A stretch of 64,000 bases of DNA from Planctomycetaceae bacterium. Its GTDB lineage: Bacteria > Planctomycetota > Planctomycetia > Pirellulales > Lacipirellulaceae. This document shows, one piece after another, positions 42,914 through 51,930 of the stretch. Position 1 is the stretch's first letter. Every line of letters begins with the position of its first letter. The stretch spans positions 62,001-126,000 of the forward strand of contig PABB01000018.1 in the NCBI GenBank assembly GCA_002702655.1, in the 5' to 3' direction. A program made the translations under genes and the position numbers. The notes under the pieces were generated by a model. That model was not told where the DNA came from. It saw only the letters and a program-made list of their open reading frames with translations, and did not search any database.

Positions 42914-43921
42914 TTAGCCGCCGATTTGATACATGGCCCGCTGGGGGCGCTCGAACCCGCCTTGGCCGATGCCGTGCGCGGGCGCCTTCGCGGCAACGCA
43001 GTCGCGCACCAGTTGTTGCAGCGCGGCATCGTCGGCGCCGGCGCGCAACAGCGCCCGGGCGTCCCATTCGCGGGTGGAAAACAAACAGTTGCGGACCTGG
43101 CCCTCGGCGGTGAGCCGCAGGCGGTCGCAGCGGTCGCAAAACGGCTGGCTGACAGGGTTAATGAACCCGATCCGCCCCCGGCCGTTGGCGAACCAGTAAT
43201 CCGTGGCCGGCTGGCTGGGCGTGGGCGCGGTGCGCGGCGTCAGGGGGCCGAACTCCGCCTCGACCATCAACCGCAACTGCTCGCCCGTGAGCACGTCGGC
43301 GTCGGTCCAATTCTGCTCGGCGTCCAGCGGCATGAATTCGATGAACCGCAGGTCAAGCTCGTGGGCCAGCGCAAAGTCGCACAGCGGAACGACTTCCTCT
43401 TCGGTGAGCCCGGCCAGCGCGACTGCGTTCAGGCGGATGTTGTCGAACCCAGCCCGCTGGGCGGCGGCAATTCCCGCGAGCACCTGCTGCAGACCGCGCC
43501 GGCGGGCAATCTGCTCGAACTTCGCTTCGTCGAGCGCATCGAGGCTGACATTGAGGCGCCGTAGCCCCGCGGCCCGTAGCGCCTCGGCGTGCTCGGCCAG
43601 CAGCAGTCCGTTGGTGGTCAGGGCCAGATCGTCGATCCCCGGCGTCGCGGCCAGCATCGACACCAGTTGCGGCAGGTCGCTGCGGACCAGCGGTTCGCCG
43701 CCCGTGAGTCGCAGCTTGCGCACGCCCAGCGGCGTCAACGCGCGGACGACGCGGGCGATCTCCTCAAAGGTGAGCAACTCGCTGCGCGGTAGGAATCGCA
43801 GCCCCTCGGCCGGCATGCAGTAGAAGCAACGGATGTTGCAGCGATCGGTCACGCTGATCCGCAGGTTCTCGTGCCGACGGCCGAAACTGTCGACAAGCGG
43901 CGGCAACGGAGAGCGGTGCAT
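42914..43921 (-). CDS. moaA: GTP 3',8-cyclase (MoaA)
   Basis: A 335-residue radical SAM enzyme for the first step of molybdenum cofactor synthesis. The N-terminal cluster motif D-R-C-N-I-R-C-F-Y-C gives Cys28, Cys32 and Cys35. The C-terminal cluster cysteines are in F-C-D-R-C-D-R-L-R-L-T and V-R-N-C-L-F-S. It ends in the G-G dipeptide expected of MoaA. The ATG at 43919-43921 suits family length. Next on the strand is the cysteine desulfurase; moaE lies upstream beyond a repeat pair. Identity is firm. Confidence 0.96.
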   Translation of the reverse strand: MHRSPLPPLVDSFGRRHENLRISVTDRCNIRCFYCMPAEGLRFLPRSELLTFEEIARVVRALTPLGVRKLRLTGGEPLVRSDLPQLVSMLAATPGIDDLALTTNGLLLAEHAEALRAAGLRRLNVSLDALDEAKFEQIARRRGLQQVLAGIAAAQRAGFDNIRLNAVALAGLTEEEVVPLCDFALAHELDLRFIEFMPLDAEQNWTDADVLTGEQLRLMVEAEFGPLTPRTAPTPSQPATDYWFANGRGRIGFINPVSQPFCDRCDRLRLTAEGQVRNCLFSTREWDARALLRAGADDAALQQLVRDCVAAKAPAHGIGQGGFERPQRAMYQIGG

Positions 43922-44036
43922 GGATCGGCAAGATTGCAGGCGACGCGGGGCAAACTCCTAATTGTTGCGGTCGAGAGGCGGCCGCGAAAGTCGCGAAATC
44001 CCGCGAAAACGAGGCGGCGAGCGTATCCCCCTCCAG

Positions 44037-44127
44037 AAAACCGCGACCGGTGGTCGCGGGAAGCGGTCGCAACTGTCAGCCGTCGTCGCCAAATATGCAC
44101 ATTCCGCGACCACCGGTCGCGGCTTTG
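44037..44127. repeat. CCGCGACCACCGGTCGCGG inverted pair
   Basis: Units AAACCGCGACCGGTGGTCGC (44037-44060) and ATTCCGCGACCACCGGTCGC (44100-44127) face each other between moaA and moaE. The right unit extends over the moaE stop codon. Confidence 0.9.
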
Positions 44128-44129
44128 CG

Positions 44130-44579
44130 TTAGCCGTCGCGGGCGGGGGGAGGCGAGGCCGCGTCGCCCGGCGTTGGATGCACCCACTCGCGGCGGCCGT
44201 CGGCGTAGCGTTCCTGCTTCCAGATCGGGGCGTCGGCCTTCAGCGCGTCGATCAGCCACTGACCGGCGGCGAAGGCGTCGCCGCGATGCGGGCTGCTGGC
44301 GACGACTGCCACGCTGGGTTCGCCGATGGGCACCACGCCAGTGCGATGGACGATTTCGGCATGAACCAGCGGCCACCGCCTCGCGGCCTCGGCTTCCAGC
44401 GCCGCGAGCTTGCGGACGGCCATCTCCTCGTACGCTTCATAGGCCAACTCGGCCGTCTCGGCGCCGTCGGTGAATTGCCGCGTGATGCCCAGAAACAGCA
44501 CCACGGCCCCCGCGGCCGGCTGCGAAGCGGCGGCAACCAGCGCCGCAGAATCAATCGGTTCAGCAGTGAGCGAAGCCAT
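44130..44579 (-). CDS. moaE: Molybdopterin synthase catalytic subunit (MoaE)
   Basis: A 149-residue subunit that, with MoaD, inserts sulfur into precursor Z to form molybdopterin. Family marks are A-G-A-V-V-L-F-L-G-I-T-R near residue 22, Y-E-A-Y-E-E-M-A, S-S-P-H-R-G-D-A-F and the active-site stretch P-I-W-K-Q-E near residue 118. The ATG at 44577-44579 was chosen; the upstream frame is repeat. The stop codon falls inside a palindromic repeat identical over 37 bp to one at the end of moaD, so the last bases may have been replaced. Confidence 0.94.
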   Translation of the reverse strand: MASLTAEPIDSAALVAAASQPAAGAVVLFLGITRQFTDGAETAELAYEAYEEMAVRKLAALEAEAARRWPLVHAEIVHRTGVVPIGEPSVAVVASSPHRGDAFAAGQWLIDALKADAPIWKQERYADGRREWVHPTPGDAASPPPARDG

Positions 44580-44585
44580 CTGAAG

Positions 44586-44687
44586 AGCCGCGACCGACGG
44601 TCGCGGAATGCGGTGTGCTGGCGAGTTGGGCGAGAGTCCTAGTTGAACGGCGGCCCGCATTCCGCGACCACCGGTCGCGGCTTTGCG
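44586..44687. repeat. CCGCGACCACCGGTCGCGG inverted pair
   Basis: Units AGCCGCGACCGACGGTCGCG (44586-44611) and CATTCCGCGACCACCGGTCG (from 44658) face each other between moaE and moaD. The second unit runs into the moaD stop codon. Confidence 0.9.
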
Positions 44688-44933
44688 TTAGCCGCCGCTG
44701 ACGGGGGGGATCAGCGCGAGTTCGTCCGTTGCCGCGACGACGCTGCTGGGCGCGGCGTACGCGCCGTTGACTGCGATCTGGCAACTGGGCAACAGCGGAG
44801 CAAGCGCCGGACACGCCGCCGCGAGCGCCGCCCGTACGTCGGCGACACTGGCCGGCTCGGGCAACTCGATCGACAGTTCCGCCTGGCCTGCCGCCTCGCG
44901 CGCGCCGGCGAACAGCTTCACGGCGACTGTCAT
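44688..44933 (-). CDS. moaD: Molybdopterin synthase sulfur carrier subunit (MoaD)
   Basis: An 81-residue ubiquitin-like protein. Its fold starts with V-A-V-K-L-F-A-G-A-R-E and ends in the obligatory P-P-V-S-G-G, whose final Gly receives the sulfur as a thiocarboxylate. The ATG at 44931-44933 overlaps the stop of the upstream dehydrogenase gene by four bases, so the two are likely translationally coupled. The stop abuts a palindromic repeat. It works with MoaE and needs an activating MoeB-type enzyme, not seen here. Confidence 0.94.
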   Translation of the reverse strand: MTVAVKLFAGAREAAGQAELSIELPEPASVADVRAALAAACPALAPLLPSCQIAVNGAYAAPSSVVAATDELALIPPVSGG

Positions 44934-47900
44934 CGTACCACCAACTCCTGCGCCGGGCGATGCAGCAGATCTCGCACCTCGGGCATCAATCCGTACGCCA
45001 GCGCCAGCAGCTTGACCGGATGCACCGTGGGCTTGGCGGCGCCTTGTTCCATCTGCACGCGGCAGGTGCTGCACTCGGTCGTGCCGGCGTGGAACCGCCC
45101 CGTGCGCATGGCCGACATCAACGGCAGCCCCACTCGCAAGCTGTTGCGGTAGTTCTTTTTCTGAAACCCGTACATCCCGGCGATGCCGCTGCAGCCCTTG
45201 TCGACGCGCAGCACGCGCAGCTCGGGAATGAGATTCAGCAAATGCACGGCCGGGTCGCCCCGGTCCAGGGCGATCATGTGACACGGCTTGTGGTAGCCGA
45301 CGGTCAGGTCGAGATCGTCGAAGTTCAATTGCAGGCGACCGCGCTGGTGCAAACGCCATAGATACTGGCACGCCTCCAGCGAGTTGTCGGCCACGAGTTG
45401 CATGTCCTCTTCGTCGGGCAGCAACTGCGGATACTCTTGCGTCAGCGCGAGAATCGCCGACGGCTCGGTCGAGACGATCGTGTAACCGTTGCGGGCCGCC
45501 TCGCCCAGCACGGCCAGGTTCTTACGTGCGACGCGGCGGGCGGATTCGACCAGCCCGTGGGCGACCAGCGGCATGCCGGCCTGCAATTGGTCTTGGGGTA
45601 CGAACACTTCGACGCCGTTGTGCCGCAGCACGGCCACCAGGGCTTCGGCCAGTTGCGGATCGCAATAGTTGGCAAACGTATCGACGAACAGCAGCACCTT
45701 TTCGCGGCCGTCGTCTTCGTCCCCCGCCGCCATCTTGTGCAACCGTTGTTGCGCCGCGCGGCGCAAGAACGTGCGACGCGTGAACCGCGGCAATTTGCGG
45801 CCCTGAGCAATGCCGATCATTTTCTCCATGACCCACCGGGCGACGCGATCGCGGATCATCCAGTTGGCCAGCCGCGGAGCCCGCGACGCCCAGCGGCACA
45901 GGTCGTCGATGCGGGCCATCATCGCGTCGGCCAGGGGCAGGCCGTTGTTCGCCGCGTACTGGGCCTTGGCTTCCACCATCAGCCGCGGGATGTCGACGTT
46001 GGCCGGGCATTCGAGCCGGCACATATGGCAGTGAACGCACAGGTCGGCGATTTGCTTGGCGGCGTCTTCCAATACGGTTTCGCCCGGCAGGCTGCCAGTC
46101 AGCAATCCGCGGGCGAGGTTGGCCTTGGCGCGGGGCGATGCTTCCTCGCGCGGCGAGAAGCGGAAGATCGGGCACATCCGCGCCGAGTCGCTCTGCGTGC
46201 GGCATGCCCCGCAGCCGTTGCAGACCCGCGCCGAGTGGGCCATCTCCGCGGGGGTCCACGCCAGTTGCAGGTCGAGCGTGCCGGTGGGTTTCTTCTCGCG
46301 CGTTGCCGCGTCTTCGCTGGCCGCTGCGGCGTCGAGCGTCGCCTGCGGGACGGTCACCTTGCGCAGGCGGCTGATGACGCATTCTTTGTCGGCGGGAATC
46401 TTCTTGCCCGGGTTCAGCAGCCCCGCGGGGTCGAACAGCGTTTTCACCGCGCGAAACGCAGCCAGCCGGTCGCCGTGCTGCCGTTCGACAAAGGGCGTGC
46501 GGCTGAGGCCCTCGCCATGCTCGCCGCTGATCGTGCCGCCCGCCGCCCAGACATGTTCGTAGAGCGCGGCGGCCAAGTCGTCGACGACCGCCACCTCCTC
46601 GGGCGACGCCAGGTCAATCATCGGCCGGATGTGCAGCTGCCCGTGCGACGCGTGGCCGAACACGGACGCGGTCACCTGAAAGTGGTTGAGCGTTTCTTGG
46701 GCGGCGCGCAGGAACTCGGCCAACCGCTGCGGCGGCACCGCCACGTCCTCGACGAACGGCACGGGTCGGATCGAGCCGCGCAGCCGGTGCATCGTCGACG
46801 TGTATCGGCGGGCCAGTTCCCACAGCAACTCGTCTTCGTATTCGTCGGCGGCCAGATGCGCATCGACCGCCAGCTTGCGCTGCTTGACGATCAAATCGAC
46901 GACCGACAGCAGCGCGTACCGCAGGCCGTCCTGGGTGTCGGCGGCCTGTTCGACCAGCAGCACCGCTTCGGTGGCGGCGGGGATGAGAAACTCGTACCGC
47001 GAGTCCGATTCCCGGGCGAGCGTCAGATGCCGGCGGTCCATCAGGTCGCACGCCCGCACGCGGCGCTCGGCCAGTTCGGCGGCGGCCTCGGCGGCCCGCT
47101 CCATGGAGTTGAAGAACAACAAGACGCTGCCGATGTAAGCCGGGCGGGCGTGCGTGGACAGTCGGGCTTCGGTCACCAGGGCGAGCGTGCCTTCGCTGCC
47201 GGAGATCAGCCGCGCCAGGTCGACGCCTGCGCCCGCGGTGGCGCCGGCGAGCCAGTAACCGCTGCGATCGACCTTGCTCTTGATCGGATTGGCGGCCAGC
47301 GAGGCGGAATGCTCGTCGGCAATGGCTCGCACGCCGGCGGCCAATTCGGCGACGCGGTCCGCAGCCGCCTTGTCGTTCTCGGCGTGCGTCGTCAGGTGGT
47401 TGCGGTGCAGGCGCACGATTTCGCCGTCGGCGAGCACGACTTCCAGCTCTTGGATCTGGTCGCGCATTGAGCCGTACGCCGGCCAGCGGCTGCCGGACGA
47501 GTCAATGGCAATCGCCCCGCCGATCGTCGACACTTGCCGCGTGGCCGGGTCGGGCCCCAGCAGCCGGTTGCGTTTGGCCAGTGCCGTGGCCAGTTGGTCC
47601 TGCACGACGCCGGCCTGCACGACGACGTCCTCGTCGCCGATTTCGCCGATCCGGCGCATGTAGCAGGAAAAGTCGACGACCAACCCGCGGCCGAGCGACT
47701 CGCCGGCTAGCCCGGTGCCGGCGCCGCGGGCGTGAATCGGAATCTCGTGCGCTACGGCGTATCGCACGGTGGCCGCGACGTCGCGGGCGTGTCGCGGCCG
47801 CACGACGCCCAGGGGACGCTGCTCGTAAATGCTGGCGTCGGTCGCGTAGAGTTGCGTGAACAGGTCGTCGCACCGAACCCGTCCGTCGAGCTGGCCGCGC

Positions 47901-47941
47901 AGATCCTCTTCAATGCGGCGTTGCTCGGCGTCCATCGGCAC
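44930..47941 (-). CDS. FAD-linked dehydrogenase fused to an Fe-S oxidoreductase domain
   Basis: A 1003-residue fusion. The N-terminal half is an FAD-binding type 4 oxidase (D-lactate/D-2-hydroxyglutarate/glycolate type) with R-G-A-G-T-G-L-A-G-E and an R-Q-V-S-T-I-G-G-A-I-A segment. The C-terminal half has two ferredoxin-like cluster sites, C-N-G-C-G-A-C-R near residue 570 and C-V-H-C-H-M-C-R-L-E-C-P near 634, then cysteine-rich CCG-type regions. This architecture is that of YdiJ-like 2-hydroxyacid dehydrogenases, passing electrons from a hydroxyacid to the respiratory chain. Substrate is not determinable. ATG at 47941 or 47935. Its stop overlaps the moaD start. Confidence 0.9.
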   Translation of the reverse strand: MPMDAEQRRIEEDLRGQLDGRVRCDDLFTQLYATDASIYEQRPLGVVRPRHARDVAATVRYAVAHEIPIHARGAGTGLAGESLGRGLVVDFSCYMRRIGEIGDEDVVVQAGVVQDQLATALAKRNRLLGPDPATRQVSTIGGAIAIDSSGSRWPAYGSMRDQIQELEVVLADGEIVRLHRNHLTTHAENDKAAADRVAELAAGVRAIADEHSASLAANPIKSKVDRSGYWLAGATAGAGVDLARLISGSEGTLALVTEARLSTHARPAYIGSVLLFFNSMERAAEAAAELAERRVRACDLMDRRHLTLARESDSRYEFLIPAATEAVLLVEQAADTQDGLRYALLSVVDLIVKQRKLAVDAHLAADEYEDELLWELARRYTSTMHRLRGSIRPVPFVEDVAVPPQRLAEFLRAAQETLNHFQVTASVFGHASHGQLHIRPMIDLASPEEVAVVDDLAAALYEHVWAAGGTISGEHGEGLSRTPFVERQHGDRLAAFRAVKTLFDPAGLLNPGKKIPADKECVISRLRKVTVPQATLDAAAASEDAATREKKPTGTLDLQLAWTPAEMAHSARVCNGCGACRTQSDSARMCPIFRFSPREEASPRAKANLARGLLTGSLPGETVLEDAAKQIADLCVHCHMCRLECPANVDIPRLMVEAKAQYAANNGLPLADAMMARIDDLCRWASRAPRLANWMIRDRVARWVMEKMIGIAQGRKLPRFTRRTFLRRAAQQRLHKMAAGDEDDGREKVLLFVDTFANYCDPQLAEALVAVLRHNGVEVFVPQDQLQAGMPLVAHGLVESARRVARKNLAVLGEAARNGYTIVSTEPSAILALTQEYPQLLPDEEDMQLVADNSLEACQYLWRLHQRGRLQLNFDDLDLTVGYHKPCHMIALDRGDPAVHLLNLIPELRVLRVDKGCSGIAGMYGFQKKNYRNSLRVGLPLMSAMRTGRFHAGTTECSTCRVQMEQGAAKPTVHPVKLLALAYGLMPEVRDLLHRPAQELVVR

Positions 47942-47962
47942 TGGCGGGGCGGGCAGGGAAAA

Positions 47963-48418
47963 TCAGGACTTCATGCGGGCGGCCATTTGACGGTACCGCT
48001 CGTGGGTCTCCAGGTCAAAGCCGCCGTGGGAGTCCATCTCGGCCACGCCACGGTAAATGGCGCCGCAGCGATAGCACATCAGGGCTTCGCCGACCAGCAG
48101 GTAAAGCACCACGTCTGCCAGGGCCGTGCCAAACAGAAAGACCCAGGTCCACAGCAGACTGCCGTAGAACCAGGCAACGCTGCTGCCGATGATGCCCACG
48201 GCGACCAGGGCCACCCCCAGCCGCTGGGGAAAGTCCTTGCGTACGTATAAATCCGTGCTGGGGCAGACCAGACACCGCCGGACCTGGTTGCCCTCGACGG
48301 CCCCCGGCGGCGTCTCGACGCGTTGCGAGCACGCGGGGCAGGTCAGTTCGGTGGTCGACTCGTCGAAGTTTTGTCGCAGCGGTGCGTCGCACTGGGGGCA
48401 GGCGTAGGTGACGTTCAT
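47963..48418 (-). CDS. Zinc-ribbon membrane protein
   Basis: A 151-residue protein with an N-terminal zinc ribbon (A-C-P-Q-C near residues 6-10 and L-T-C-P-A-C near 26-31), a second Cys pair (R-C-L-V-C-P near 48), two membrane segments (about 68-85 and 90-108), and a C-terminal C-Y-R-C-G pair. The plan resembles planctomycete membrane proteins with zinc-ribbon cytoplasmic tips. The ATG at 48416-48418 was chosen over a TTG two codons earlier. It lies 21 bp upstream of the large dehydrogenase gene on the same strand, so may share its transcript. Function unknown. Confidence 0.8.
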   Translation of the reverse strand: MNVTYACPQCDAPLRQNFDESTTELTCPACSQRVETPPGAVEGNQVRRCLVCPSTDLYVRKDFPQRLGVALVAVGIIGSSVAWFYGSLLWTWVFLFGTALADVVLYLLVGEALMCYRCGAIYRGVAEMDSHGGFDLETHERYRQMAARMKS

Positions 48419-48543
48419 AGCCAACAGCGGCGGTCAAAGGGCGTTCTGCAAACCCTCCATCTAATCACAACGGGGCCCGCAGTACGAGGGGGCCGCGTCA
48501 TGACGACGTTGGCACAGGACGCCCGGCCCGCACTCTGCGCACG

Positions 48544-48567
48544 AAAACGGGGGGCTCGCGCCCCCCG
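48544..48567 (-). terminator. Rho-independent terminator of glgB
   Basis: Perfect 8-bp stem CGGGGGGC / GCCCCCCG with a four-base loop, followed on the minus strand by TTTT. It lies about 50 bp beyond the glgB stop. Confidence 0.8.
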
Positions 48568-48619
48568 CTGTGAGTCGTTTCGATTGTCAGGCTGCGGGAT
48601 GCAGCGCCTGCCGGGGGTC

Positions 48620-50842
48620 CTACTCGCGGTGCGGCTTGAGCACCACTACCGACAGCGGCGGCAGCGTCATTTCGACCGAGTATGGCCGGCCGTGGCTCTC
48701 GCGCCGCTCGGCCATGATGCCGGGGAAGTTCCCCACGTTGCTGCCGCCGTAGTAGGTGCTGTCGGTATTCATGATCTCGCGATACCAGCCGCCCTCGGGG
48801 ACGCCCAGCCGGTAGTCGGAACGCGGCACCGGCGTAAAGTTGCAGGCCACGATCACAAAGTCGTTGGGATCCTCCGCCCGCCGCATGTACGCCAGGATGC
48901 TGTCGGCGTAGTTGTGGCAGTCGATCCACTCGAAACCGGTGAACTCGAAGTCGACCTGGTGCAGCGCGGGCTCGGCGCGGTACACGGCGTTGAGGTCGGC
49001 CACCAGTTTCTTGATGCCCTGGTGCGTTTCCCACTGCAGCAGGTCCCACTGCAATTCGCTCTCGCTGTTCCACTCGTGCCACTGGGCAATGTCGCCGCCC
49101 ATGAACAGCAGCTTCTTGCCGGGGTGGGTCCACATGTACCCGTACAGCATCCGCAGGTTGGCGAACCGCTGCCACAGGTCGCCGGGCATCTGATCCAACA
49201 GCGAGCCCTTGCCGTGCACGACTTCGTCGTGCGAGAAGGGCAGGCAGAAGTTCTCGGTGAAGGCGTAGATCAGCGAGAACGTCAGCTCGTCGTGGTGATA
49301 CTGGCGGTGGATCGGCTCGTGCCGCATATATCGCAGCGTGTCGTTCATCCAGCCCATGTTCCACTTCAGGCTGAATCCCAAACCGCCCAGGTAGGTCGGC
49401 CGGGAGACGCCGCCCCAGGCGGTCGATTCCTCGGCGATCGTCAGCACGCCCGGGTGCTGCACGTGGACCTGCTCGTTGAATTCCTTGAGGAAGTCGATCG
49501 CTTCCAGGTTTTCGCGGCCGCCGTACTGGTTGGGGATCCACTCGCCTTCTTCGCGGCTGTAGTCCAGGTACAGCATCGAAGCGACCGCGTCGACCCGCAG
49601 TCCGTCGATGTGGAACTTGTCGAGCCAGAACAGGGCGTTGGAGGTCAGGAAGTTGCGGACCTCGTTGCGGCCGTAATTGAAGACCTTGGTGCCCCAGTCG
49701 GGGTGCTCGCCCTGGCGGGGGTCGGCGTGTTCGTACAGGCTGGTGCCGTCGAAATTGGCCAGGCCGTGTCCGTCTTTGGGGAAGTGAGCCGGGACCCAGT
49801 CGATGATCACCCCGATGCCGTTCTGGTGGCAGTGATCAACGAAGTACATGAAGTCTTCGGGCGAACCGTAGCGGCTGGTGGCGGCGTAGTAGCCGACGGT
49901 CTGATATCCCCAACTGGGCGTGTAGGGATGCTCGCTGATGGGCAATAGTTGCAGGTGCGTGTAGCCCATTTCCTGGCAGTACTCGACGAGTTGGTGGGCC
50001 AACTCGCGGTAGTTGAACCAGTAGTTGGGACCCTCGTCGCTGCGCTTCCAACTGCCCAGGTGGACTTCGTAGATCGACATGGGGGCGTCCAGCGCGTTGC
50101 GCTGTTCGCGCTCGGCGAGCCACTGGCTGTCGTTCCACGTGTAGTGGTCCAGGTCGGTCACCACATTGGCCGTCTTGGGCGGCACCTCGGCGGCGAAGCC
50201 GTAGGGATCGCACTTCTCTTCGCAATGTCCGCCGGGGAACTTGATCGAAAATTTATAGAGGAGCCCGGCCGCGACTTCGGGAATGAACAACTCCCACACG
50301 CCGCTGGGAATATGCTTCCGCAGGGCGTGCCGACGCCGGTCCCAGCCGTTGAAGTCGCCCACGACGCTGACGCTTTCGGCGTTGGGAGCCCAGACGGCGA
50401 AATTGACGCCGGTCACGCCGCCGACGGTGCGGATGTGGGCGCCGAGTTTCTCGTAGCTTTTCCAGTTCCGACCTTCGCCCAGCAGATGCAGGTCGTAGTC
50501 GCTCAGCAGGGGCGGGAATGCGTAGGGATCGTGCATCGTGACTTGCTCGCCGTTTTGTTCAATCGAACGGAACTGGTAGGTGCGCTGTTGATCCAAGTCG
50601 TGGATGTCCGCGGGGCAGATCGCCTCGTAGAGCCCCGCCGGATGGATACGCCGCATCGGCTGCGATTGGCCGTGCGACGGGTCGACGACCCACGCCTGTT
50701 GCGAGTCGGGCAGGTACGCCCGCACGCTCAACGCCCGGCGGTCGCCGTCTTCGATCGGGTGGGGGCCCAGCACCGCGAAAGGATTCTCGTGGTAGCCGTG
50801 GATTACCGGCCCGATGGCTTGGAGGTCAATCTGCGAACGCAC
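48620..50842 (-). CDS. glgB: 1,4-alpha-glucan branching enzyme
   Basis: A 740-residue GH13 enzyme introducing alpha-1,6 branches into glycogen. The N-terminal domain starts [11 protein letters not shown], then the CBM48 region with [19 protein letters not shown]. In the barrel, [11 protein letters not shown] has the nucleophilic Asp near residue 421, I-A-E-E-S-T-A-W the general acid Glu near 471, and [11 protein letters not shown] the third Asp. Full length, ending in a beta-sandwich domain. It is a single gene with its own terminator; no other glycogen genes are in the window. Confidence 0.97.
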   Translation of the reverse strand: MRSQIDLQAIGPVIHGYHENPFAVLGPHPIEDGDRRALSVRAYLPDSQQAWVVDPSHGQSQPMRRIHPAGLYEAICPADIHDLDQQRTYQFRSIEQNGEQVTMHDPYAFPPLLSDYDLHLLGEGRNWKSYEKLGAHIRTVGGVTGVNFAVWAPNAESVSVVGDFNGWDRRRHALRKHIPSGVWELFIPEVAAGLLYKFSIKFPGGHCEEKCDPYGFAAEVPPKTANVVTDLDHYTWNDSQWLAEREQRNALDAPMSIYEVHLGSWKRSDEGPNYWFNYRELAHQLVEYCQEMGYTHLQLLPISEHPYTPSWGYQTVGYYAATSRYGSPEDFMYFVDHCHQNGIGVIIDWVPAHFPKDGHGLANFDGTSLYEHADPRQGEHPDWGTKVFNYGRNEVRNFLTSNALFWLDKFHIDGLRVDAVASMLYLDYSREEGEWIPNQYGGRENLEAIDFLKEFNEQVHVQHPGVLTIAEESTAWGGVSRPTYLGGLGFSLKWNMGWMNDTLRYMRHEPIHRQYHHDELTFSLIYAFTENFCLPFSHDEVVHGKGSLLDQMPGDLWQRFANLRMLYGYMWTHPGKKLLFMGGDIAQWHEWNSESELQWDLLQWETHQGIKKLVADLNAVYRAEPALHQVDFEFTGFEWIDCHNYADSILAYMRRAEDPNDFVIVACNFTPVPRSDYRLGVPEGGWYREIMNTDSTYYGGSNVGNFPGIMAERRESHGRPYSVEMTLPPLSVVVLKPHRE

Positions 50843-50999
50843 CTTCTTAGTCCCGCTATTTCCTGGTTACTGTTCTAATAAATTCGCCGCCGCCGCACAG
50901 GACATTCTGCGCCGTTTGCCCAGCTTTTCAGATTCCTGGCGGTGCGGGCCCCGCCGTTGATCGTTGTCGCAGTCTCCGCCGCTGCGTCAGACGGTACGC

Positions 51000-51710
51000 T
51001 TATCCCGCCGCCAAGGCCGGTCCCGTCACGGCTTCGCCAAAGCTGCGGGCCGCGTCGGCAACGCGCCGCAGCCGCCGCCGCGCTTCGCGCTGCATCCGCC
51101 CGACCTGTTTTCGGCCGACCGCAATCGGGCCGCTGGGGTCTGCGGTCGCGACGGGCGCCGCGCTGGCCGCGGGCTCCGCTGCGATCGTCGGCAACTCGAA
51201 CTGCCACAGCCGGCAGTCCACTCGATGGAATTCCAGCGCCCGATCGACCCGCCGCCACAGGTCCCAATCGCGCACCGGCACGAGCTTGCCGAACCGCTCC
51301 CACCGCCAGTCGTTGCGCCGCCACTCGGCCAACCCGCGACGCAAGCCGCGGCTCACGTAGCGACTGTTGGTGATGAGCGTGACCCGGGCCGGTTCTTCCA
51401 GCGCTTCCAGGCCGCGGACCACGGCCAACAAGGCGAGCCGTTCGGGGCAGTCGATCGGTTCGACGTCGGCGGCCGAGAAAGCCACGCCGGTTGCGGCGTG
51501 TTCGAGCGAGAACCGCCAGCGGCTCGCTTCGGCGCCGTCGGCCTTTGCCTCGGCCATCAGCAGATAGTGCGGCAATGTGCCTGTCATCGCGGGCAGTCCG
51601 ATGCTGGGCCCGCCTTGCATGTCAGCAGGTTTGCTGTGCAAAGCGTGCTCGCCGCGACGCCCGCCGTCCATCGGTTGGGCCGTCGCCGGAGGTTCGTTGA
51701 TGACCCGCAT
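51000..51710 (-). CDS. RNase H-like fold protein with degenerate active site
   Basis: A 236-residue protein related to ribonuclease HI. The similarity is clearest in L-A-L-L-A-V-V-R-G-L-E-A-L (about 92-104) and in T-N-S-R-Y-V-S-R-G-L with W-R-R-N-D-W-R-W and D-L-W-R-R-V-D, which match the T-D-S-x-Y-V region and following helices of RNase HI. The catalytic Asp of that motif is Asn115 here, and the conserved Glu of the preceding helix aligns with Ala. The C-terminal 60 residues are basic and Ala-rich. It therefore probably binds nucleic acid without cutting it. ATG at 51708-51710 gives an atypical leader; ATG at 51587 is an alternative. Confidence 0.72.
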   Translation of the reverse strand: MRVINEPPATAQPMDGGRRGEHALHSKPADMQGGPSIGLPAMTGTLPHYLLMAEAKADGAEASRWRFSLEHAATGVAFSAADVEPIDCPERLALLAVVRGLEALEEPARVTLITNSRYVSRGLRRGLAEWRRNDWRWERFGKLVPVRDWDLWRRVDRALEFHRVDCRLWQFELPTIAAEPAASAAPVATADPSGPIAVGRKQVGRMQREARRRLRRVADAARSFGEAVTGPALAAG

Positions 51711-51858
51711 CCATTGCGCGCCGGGCAGACTTGGAGACTCTGCCCAGATGACGGTATCGTCCGGGCTTGCCCAATCGCTTCACTTTGTCATGGCAATATT
51801 CTGAGAATTGGTCGTGACAACCTGCGTCGTCGTGCATGGCAACGAACCAAGTGCGCAT

Positions 51859-51893
51859 AAAAACACCCGCAGTCGCGGTTGCGACTGCGGGTG
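51859..51893 (-). terminator. Rho-independent terminator of the Ala/Gly-repeat protein gene
   Basis: Perfect 13-bp stem CACCCGCAGTCGC / GCGACTGCGGGTG with a GGTT loop, followed on the minus strand by TTTTT. It lies about 40 bp after the stop. Confidence 0.92.
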
Positions 51894-51930
51894 CAGAGCC
51901 AATGCTTAGCTAGTTTCAGCCGCCTTGTCG

